From VXYL01 sp965116935 (lineage in GTDB: Bacteria; Pseudomonadota; Gammaproteobacteria; Pseudomonadales; Azotimanducaceae), in assembly GCA_965116935.1 (NCBI GenBank), contig OZ220737.1, positions 62,001 to 126,000 of the forward strand: a DNA stretch of 64,000 nucleotides. The letters run 5' to 3'. Positions 58,628-64,000 of this stretch are shown piece by piece (the stretch's first letter is position 1; every line of letters begins with the position of its first letter). Position numbers and translations under genes: made by a program. The notes beneath the pieces are model-generated. The model did no database searches, was not told the DNA's origin, and saw nothing but the letters and a program-made list of their open reading frames with translations.

Positions 58628-60685
58628 GTGCGCGTTCCCGCGATTCTTCAGGGCGACCGTGCCGAGTGCGGGCTCGCCTGCCTCGCCATGGTAGCTGCCT
58701 CGTACGGCGACCGGTCATCGCTACGCGAACTGCGGGCAAGATTCCGCGTGTCGCTCCGAGGCATGACGCTGAAGCAAGTGCGCGACTGCGCAGAGAAACT
58801 CGGGCTTCGCTCGCGCGCCGTCGGTCTTGACCTGCACGAACTGCCACGACTACGGATGCCTGCCATCCTGCACTGGGACCTGAACCACTTCGTTGTGCTG
58901 ACGTCCATTCGGGGTCGCCGCGTTCGAATCGTCGATCCCGCCGTCGGCACGCGCGTCCTGAGCCTTGATGAGGTCGGCACGAGCTTCACGGGGGTCGCAC
59001 TCGAGCTAGCGCCAACTCCACGGTTCCAGCCCCGTCGGAAGGAAGAGGCAATAGGGCTTTCGTCGTTTGCGTCATCGCTCCGAGGACTGGTGAGGCCCCT
59101 TGCAACGGTCTTCACGCTGACGGTTGTCCTGCAAGCATTCGCGCTTGTCATGCCCCTGAATGCGCAACTAACCGTCGACCAAGGAATCCGGCAGGGCGAC
59201 ATGAATCTGGTGATCGCGCTTGCAGCAGGCTTCGGGCTAGTCGGTGCGATAGGTGCATTGACGGAGTATTTCCGTTCGCTGTTGCTTCTCTATGTAGGCA
59301 ATACGTCCGCCTTCCGAATGGTCGCCGGACTGGCACACCACCTGATTCGGCTTCCCGATTCATGGTTCGACGCCCGTCACACCGGCGATGTGCTGTCGCG
59401 TTTCGAGTCACTCGCTCCGATACGCCAGTTCCTGACGACAGGCGCATTCGCGATGGTGCTCGATGCCACCATGGCGGTCGGGACACTGGCCGTCCTGCTG
59501 TTGTACTCGTGGGATCTGACAATTGTCTTGTGTGCGTTTTTGGCGCTCTTCGGTGGCATCAATTTGGGGACTTATAGGCCTTTGCGCAACCTGACTCATG
59601 AGTCGATCGCGGCAGGTGCCGTGGAGGACTCGACCTTTATAGAAAACGTGGAACGCCATCGGGCGATCAAGCTGCTCGGGGCACAGACAATGCGGGACGA
59701 CGCATGGGGACGGCGGTATGTGGAATCCCTGAACGCCGGCGCCCGACTCACGCGCTTCTGGACGCATCTGGGTTTCGTCACGTCATTGTTGGCAACGAGC
59801 GAGGGCTTGGTCGTTCTGCTCTTGGTCGCACATAAGGTCATTGGCGGAGAGTTTTCTCTCGGCATGCTCTTCGCGTACATGTCCTACAGCACGATGTTCT
59901 CGTCCCGCGTCCACTCCTTGATCGCAGCAGCGGTTAGCCTGCGAATGCTCCGACTGCACCAGGAGCGTGTAGCTGACATTGGCCTGACCGACAAGGAAAC
60001 CGCGGACGAGGCGGCGGGAATGCGGCTCGACATTCAGGGCCACATCGAGGTGGAAGGCGTTTCCTTTGCCTACGGAGAGGAGGGCCCGGCGCTGAAGGAT
60101 TTCAGCCTCGACGTCGCGCCCGGCGAGTTCGTGGCCATCGCCGGCGAGTCCGGCAGCGGCAAATCTACGCTCGTCAAGCTCCTCGCCAAGCTGCTTTTGC
60201 CTGACGAAGGGAGCATCCGTATTGACGGGACAGAAATGCGCCGGCTGGACACAGCGCATCTTCGCAGTCAGCTTGGCGTCGTGATGCAGGATGACGACCT
60301 ATTCTCCGGTTCCCTGATCGAGAACATAGGCATGGATGTCGGCGCGCCGATGGAACGCGTTGAGCGCGCCGCGCGGATAGCCTGCATCCACGAGGAAATT
60401 GAGGCTATGCCCCTCGGATACCAAACCCTTGTAGGGCACATGGGATCAACATTGTCGGGGGGCCAACGTCAGCGCGTGATGATCGCAAGGGCTGTCTTTC
60501 GGGAACCCCGGATGATGCTTCTCGACGAGGGAACGGCACACCTTGACGGGGAACTTCAGGACAACGTGCTGCAGAACCTCAGGGCACTTGAGACCACCAT
60601 AGTCGCCGTCACCCACGATCCGCGCGTTTTGGATCTGGCGGATCGGACAATCCGCATACAATCTCTGTTGGCTGGAGACTCGTGA
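58628..60685 (+). CDS. peptidase-containing ABC exporter (C39; bacteriocin-type)
   Basis: A 685-residue protein from the GTG at 58628. The N-terminal C39 peptidase has catalytic Cys14 in QGDRAECGLACLAMV, His in LNHFVVLTSI and Asp in IVDPAVG. The membrane domain covers ~155-430. The ATPase domain has Walker A GESGSGKST, signature TLSGGQRQRVMIARA and Walker B MMLLDEGTAHLD (Gly replaces the usual Ala). It should cut double-glycine leaders and export the core, making the 54457 precursor the obvious substrate. Complete and intact. Confidence 0.95.
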   Translation: MRVPAILQGDRAECGLACLAMVAASYGDRSSLRELRARFRVSLRGMTLKQVRDCAEKLGLRSRAVGLDLHELPRLRMPAILHWDLNHFVVLTSIRGRRVRIVDPAVGTRVLSLDEVGTSFTGVALELAPTPRFQPRRKEEAIGLSSFASSLRGLVRPLATVFTLTVVLQAFALVMPLNAQLTVDQGIRQGDMNLVIALAAGFGLVGAIGALTEYFRSLLLLYVGNTSAFRMVAGLAHHLIRLPDSWFDARHTGDVLSRFESLAPIRQFLTTGAFAMVLDATMAVGTLAVLLLYSWDLTIVLCAFLALFGGINLGTYRPLRNLTHESIAAGAVEDSTFIENVERHRAIKLLGAQTMRDDAWGRRYVESLNAGARLTRFWTHLGFVTSLLATSEGLVVLLLVAHKVIGGEFSLGMLFAYMSYSTMFSSRVHSLIAAAVSLRMLRLHQERVADIGLTDKETADEAAGMRLDIQGHIEVEGVSFAYGEEGPALKDFSLDVAPGEFVAIAGESGSGKSTLVKLLAKLLLPDEGSIRIDGTEMRRLDTAHLRSQLGVVMQDDDLFSGSLIENIGMDVGAPMERVERAARIACIHEEIEAMPLGYQTLVGHMGSTLSGGQRQRVMIARAVFREPRMMLLDEGTAHLDGELQDNVLQNLRALETTIVAVTHDPRVLDLADRTIRIQSLLAGDS

Positions 60686-60692
60686 GGTAGGG

Positions 60693-60950
60693 GTGAAGGA
60701 AGCGCGACGGTTGACGCGGGCTCAGAGCGCAGACGTCCCAATACGTGATCGCTCCGGGTTGGGCGACGGCGCAGGCAAGCCGACAATGCTCCCGCCAATG
60801 GAGATCGTGGCCGCCGCCAAGTGGATCGAACGTGAGAGCGGGCGGGTCGAGAAAGATGAAATGACACGAGAACTCGCTCGCTTGCTCGGTTTCCAGAGGA
60901 CTGGGACGGAGCTTCGACGTGTGATCAGCGAAGCCTTGGCGGGGCGATAG
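60693..60950 (+). CDS. small protein resembling the DUF3320 C-terminal domain
   Basis: The protein is 85 residues from the GTG at 60693. The last ~50 residues (LPPMEIVAAAKWIERESGRV, then TRELARLLGFQRTGTELRRV) resemble the winged-helix DUF3320 module found at the end of large DUF4011-type helicases. A stand-alone version suggests either a relic or a small DNA-binding partner. It is seven bases after the exporter and four before the GIY-YIG-like gene. Confidence 0.5.
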   Translation: MKEARRLTRAQSADVPIRDRSGLGDGAGKPTMLPPMEIVAAAKWIERESGRVEKDEMTRELARLLGFQRTGTELRRVISEALAGR

Positions 60951-60954
60951 CACG

Positions 60955-61734
60955 ATGGACATCGCCACTCGCACGCAGCCCACCGCACCACGACAAATGA
61001 CCAACGACCCCATGGCAAGCGATTACAGGACCGCGCACTTGGAGCGTTTCTACACAATCCTGTCGCGCCTGAGCCAAGGCGTCGGCGGCCCCAGGCTCCT
61101 GGCCCAGTGCACCGGCCGCATGGACTGGCCACGCCGCGGCGTGTACTTCTTCCTCGAACCCAACGAAGTCCGAACCGACTCCGGCAGCGGGCCACGAGTG
61201 GTTCGAGTCGGCACGCACGCCTTGATGTCCAAGTCGAGCACTACGCTGTGGAACCGACTGTCAAGCCACCGAGGAGTTGCGACCAGCGGCCGGGGCAATC
61301 ATCGGGGCTCCATCTTCCGCCTTCTCGTCGGGACGGCGATCATGGCTAGGGATCCAGGCTACGCGGTCGATAGCTGGGGCCGAGGCAGTTCCGCAAGCCG
61401 CAGCATCTGCGACGCCGAGGCCGGCTTGGAAGAACTGGTCACCAACGTGATCGGCGGGATGCCGCTCCTATGGCTGCGGGTTGACGACGAGCCTGGCCCC
61501 GCAAGCCTGCGAGCCTACATCGAACGCAACAGCATCGGGCTGCTCAGCAATCTCTCGCTGCCACCTTGCGACCCGCCGTCTCCTGCCTGGCTTGGACATC
61601 TATGCGACCGCCCGAAGGTCCGAGAGTCCGGTCTTTGGAACCAGCAACACGTCGATGCTCCCTACGACCCAAGATTCCTGGACGCGTTCAGCAGGTTGGT
61701 CGACGAACAATTGACCGCGGAGTCCAACCTATGA
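60955..61734 (+). CDS. GIY-YIG-superfamily nuclease-like protein
   Basis: A 259-residue protein. DWPRRGVYFFLEPNEVR and RVVRVGTHALM correspond to the two strands that carry GIY (GVY) and YIG (RVG). They are followed by LWNRLSSHRG with the usual Arg helix, and GNHRGSIFRLLVG. AGLEELVTNVIG gives the late Glu. It is probably a DNA-cutting or DNA-binding protein. It overlaps the next gene (ATGA), forming a two-gene module of the kind seen in defence islands; its target is unknown. Confidence 0.65.
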   Translation: MDIATRTQPTAPRQMTNDPMASDYRTAHLERFYTILSRLSQGVGGPRLLAQCTGRMDWPRRGVYFFLEPNEVRTDSGSGPRVVRVGTHALMSKSSTTLWNRLSSHRGVATSGRGNHRGSIFRLLVGTAIMARDPGYAVDSWGRGSSASRSICDAEAGLEELVTNVIGGMPLLWLRVDDEPGPASLRAYIERNSIGLLSNLSLPPCDPPSPAWLGHLCDRPKVRESGLWNQQHVDAPYDPRFLDAFSRLVDEQLTAESNL

Positions 61735-62610
61735 GCAAAGCCGACGAAATCCGCCAGTCAGCCTTGGCGGACTCAAGCTGGTCGAGCGGACCGGCCCGCG
61801 CCAAAGCACGACGACGAAGTTCCGCTACGCGATCGGCCGGCATCGCCGGAAGCGGCCAAGGCCGGCAGGGCAGAGCCCGACGCGACGGACACACCGCGCA
61901 AGACTCGGGCGAAGCCCGTGCCCACGGCTCCCAGGCACAGCGGTCGGCGCGATGTCACGGTGGTGATTCAATGCGCCGCATCAAAGCAGCCCGATGCAGG
62001 CCACCTCATCGGCGAGGACGGCAACCCCATCCTGTTCGTGGCACGACCCGACCTGGCACCGAAGACCAAGGACATCCTCTACCAAAGACCCGATGACCTA
62101 GCCCACGATGGCAGGACTTGGCGCGCCCATCTGCTCGACTACAACCATCGCAGCCACAATCCGCTCGGCATCCCGCCGGCGTGGCAGCTCTACAGGCCTC
62201 CTATCTACGCTGAGTTTGCTGACGCGTTCGGTGTCGAGAACCTGTTCATCCTCTCCGCCGGTTGGGGCCTGCTGGCAGCGGATTTCCTGACGCCGCAATA
62301 CGACATCACGTTCACCAGCCAAGCCGCCATCCACAAGAGGCGTTCCCGAAGGGATCGGTTCGCCGACTTCCGCATGCTGCCGGACGATTGTGAACAGCCC
62401 GTGGTGTTCCTCGGCGGCAAGGATTACGTCGGCCTGTTCCAGGCGTTGACCCGCCGCTCGGCCGGGAAACGCATCGTCTTCTACAACTCCGCCACCGCGC
62501 CCGAAGCCACAGACTGTCGCTGCGTTCGCTTCGAGACAACGAGGCGGACGAACTGGCACTACGAGTGCGCGAAGGCGCTGATTGATGGCACCCTGGATCT
62601 ACCCCTTTGA
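61731..62610 (+). CDS. YaaA/DUF6884-like protein (N-terminus apparently frameshifted)
   Basis: The coupled ATG at 61731 starts MSKADEIRQSALAD but its frame soon turns unlikely. The main protein is in the frame of 61918-62610: RRDVTVVIQCAASKQPDAGH, then LYQRPDDLAHDGRTWRAHLL, then NLFILSAGWGLLAADFLTPQ, then YDITFTSQAAIHKR and TNWHYECAKALIDGTL. The VVIxCxxSKxxxAxxxxA start and LFILSAxxGLLxxxxxxxxYD block recall the YaaA/DUF6884 fold, which is related to deazaguanine-handling and peroxide-stress proteins. Between the frames a segment LKLVERTGPRQSTTTKFRYA suggests at least one indel. It is likely a DNA-modification or defence partner of the GIY-YIG protein. Confidence 0.6.
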
Positions 62611-62687
62611 CGACGCTCCCGCTGCGCCAAGAGCAACCGCGCTCGCAGATGGTGTTCTGTTAGTCCAAAGCACTAATGCCCCCTTAG

Positions 62688-63161
62688 CGCGGCATCGGCG
62701 ACCTTGCGTCGGGCAATGCCTTCCTGCCGGCTTTCATGGCGGACTTCAACGCCCGCTTCGCGGTGGCGCCGGCGTGCCCGGAGGACGCGCACCGGCCGGT
62801 GCTGCACGACGCCGGGGAACTGGCGCTGATCTTCAGCGAGCATCACGCGCGCAAGGTGACGAAGAACCTGACGGTGCAGTTCGAGTGCGAGACGTGGCAG
62901 GTGACGGGGGCGGGCAGGGGGCGCCGGCTGCAGGGCGCCGAGGTGACGGTGTGCAAGGGCTTCGACGGCCGCGTGACGGTGCTGCGGGAGGGTCGCGAGT
63001 TGCCGGTTCGGCGTCTGGCCGCCGGCGAGCCGGCCGCTGCCGTGGAGGACGAGAAGACGGTTCGGGATCGGGTCGCCGAGGCCAAGGCGGCGCAGCGGTC
63101 GCGGCCGGCGCACAGGCCGGCGCCGGACCATCCGTGGCGCAGGGGCTTCCAGGCCGCCTGA
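62688..63161 (+). pseudogene. ISNCY-family transposase, C-terminal remnant
   Basis: The frame reads GIGDLASGNAFLPAFMADFN, then ARFAVAPACPEDAHRPVLHD, then LALIFSEHHARKVTKNLTVQ, then GAEVTVCKGFDGRVTVLREG. This is the characteristic C-terminal end of ISNCY-type transposases (NxFLPxFxxxFNxRFAxxP, RxVxxNLTxQ, VTVCxxxDGxxxxxxxG). A TAG at 62685 and the absence of the DDE domain show truncation. The coding end is followed by the element's right end near 63400-63457. Confidence 0.8.
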
Positions 63162-63402
63162 CCCCACACGATCCGGCGAACGGCCGAAGGCGCGGCGCCC
63201 GTCGGACAGGCGGTGGACTTGTGGACGAGTCCTTCGGACCGGCGCGTGTCCTTCGGAACGCATGGACAGCCCGTGGACAACGGGAGGACCCGTTGCCCAC
63301 CGCCTGCCCACGCTCACGCGCCTCTCGCCCACAACCCCACCGCCCAACAACAACCTCTCCCCACCGGAGTCGGCGGGTGACCAGAGCCGCCTTCAGACAG
63401 CC

Positions 63403-63457
63403 CTTCAAAGGGGACATTTCTGTCTTGGAGAAAAGGGGACACTTCTGCTTTGGATTG
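63403..63457. mobile_element. probable right end of the ISNCY element
   Basis: The segment contains AAAGGGGACATTTCTGTCTT, then AAAAGGGGACACTTCTGCTT: two direct copies of a GGGGACA(T/C)TTCTG motif 27 bases apart, as found at the ends of ISNCY and similar elements. It stops immediately before the start of PPOX repeat copy 2 at 63461. Confidence 0.55.
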
Positions 63458-63460
63458 ACA

Positions 63461-64000
63461 CGCTTAGACAACCCCTTTCCAAGCCAGTCGGTTGCAGGTA
63501 GTTTGCGGGGCTTTGCCAAGACCGAAAGGACACCGCGATGCCCTCCCGCCGCAAGCTGATCGAACTCGATGCCGACGAAGTGCGCGACTACCTCACCGCC
63601 GAGAAGACCCTCATCATCGTCTCCAACGGCAATCGCGGCTATCCGCACGCGATGCCCATGTGGTTCGCGGTGGACGACGACGACGCCATCGTTTGCACCA
63701 CCTTCCGCAAGAGCCAGAAGGTGCTCAACTGGCAACGCGACCCGAAGGCGACGCTGCTGGTGGAAACCGGCGAGGAGTACGCCGAGCTAAAGGGCGTGAT
63801 GATCTACGCAAGCTGCGAGATTGTGGACGAATTGGAGGACGTGAAGGACACCTTGGCCGCCATCAACGCCAAGGGGGAACTACGCGACGGCGAGTGGGAG
63901 AAACTGCGCGAGGCGGTGTCTGGCACCGCGCCGAAGCGCGTGGTGCTGCGGTTCAAGCCGGAGCGGTACATCACCTGGGATCACACGAAGCTCGGCGGGC
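63461..64000. repeat. direct repeat (copy 2) shared with 45695-46239
   Basis: Identical to 45695-46012 for the first ~318 bases, then ~95% identical to the window edge. The left edge of the duplication lies exactly beside the ISNCY right end. Confidence 0.92.
63538..64000 (+). CDS. PPOX-class oxidoreductase, copy 2 (cut by window end)
   Basis: The same split-barrel flavoprotein as 45772-46245, open to the window edge with no stop: MPSRRKLIELDADEVRDYLT, then VETGEEYAELKG. Differences from copy 1 are one Glu-to-Asp (DELEDVKD) and loss of one Arg (AKGELRD for AKGRELRD) through a 3-base deletion; the other changes are silent. The excess of silent changes indicates that both copies have been under selection. 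Confidence 0.88.
   Translation, partial: MPSRRKLIELDADEVRDYLTAEKTLIIVSNGNRGYPHAMPMWFAVDDDDAIVCTTFRKSQKVLNWQRDPKATLLVETGEEYAELKGVMIYASCEIVDELEDVKDTLAAINAKGELRDGEWEKLREAVSGTAPKRVVLRFKPERYITWDHTKLGG

Overview
This is a high-GC bacterial chromosome window, most likely from an uncultured proteobacterium. Support comes from the proteobacterial-type thiamine genes, an IS1-family element, a P4-type integrase, CoxE/MoxR genes, two phytanoyl-CoA dioxygenase-like genes and a peptidase-containing bacteriocin exporter. No rRNA or tRNA was seen. The window alternates compact housekeeping operons with accessory DNA that is rich in mobile elements, toxin-antitoxin modules, repeats and broken genes.

Left part (0-13.1 kb). 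Genes on the minus strand form a probable defence island: an IetAS-like pair (AAA ATPase plus subtilase), an HNH-like protein, a PD-(D/E)XK-like protein and a small tail-anchored protein. A complete 4.3-kb IS1-family element follows at 8777-13100. It has 28-bp perfect terminal inverted repeats and an 8-bp target duplication, and it carries at least six passenger genes besides its transposase.

Middle-left (13.1-30.3 kb). A Phd/PIN module and a PhyH dioxygenase precede a thiamine block: yjbQ divergent from thiD-thiE-tenI-like, then a TPP riboswitch and thiC-thiO-thiS-thiG. Three more toxin-antitoxin loci follow. Next to them is a two-gene minus-strand module: a DisA/DAC-like nucleotide cyclase with altered active-site motifs, and a frameshifted 2TM-beta (Cap15/STING-barrel-like) effector. 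This looks like a cyclic-nucleotide immune system that does not use the usual CD-NTase, and it is the strongest candidate for something undescribed. A small metabolic group follows (PhyH, SDR, VOC, ankyrin, amidohydrolase).

Centre (30.5-46.2 kb). A secreted Sel1-repeat protein is followed by a mobile-element graveyard bounded by two arrays of about five ~121-bp hairpin repeats. Between the arrays are three tyrosine recombinases, a truncated integrase, an IS21 istB remnant, a broken sugar dehydrogenase and two paralogous cysteine-rich exported proteins. A MoxR/VWA operon, a class III CoA-transferase and a PPOX flavoprotein follow.

Right part (46.2-64 kb). A glycine-zipper peptide sits beside an M48 protease, followed by repeat-rich intergenic DNA, an Rpn-family nuclease and a multiply frameshifted secreted-protein gene. 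A putative peptide-export cluster spans 54.4-60.7 kb: a histidine-rich double-glycine precursor, a retropepsin-like protein, ankyrin proteins, HlyD and a C39-peptidase ABC exporter. A GIY-YIG/YaaA-like pair and an ISNCY remnant follow. The window ends in a second copy of the PPOX gene, 17.8 kb from the first. At least nine loci show apparent frameshifts or in-frame stops, so either gene decay is extensive or the assembly contains indels.
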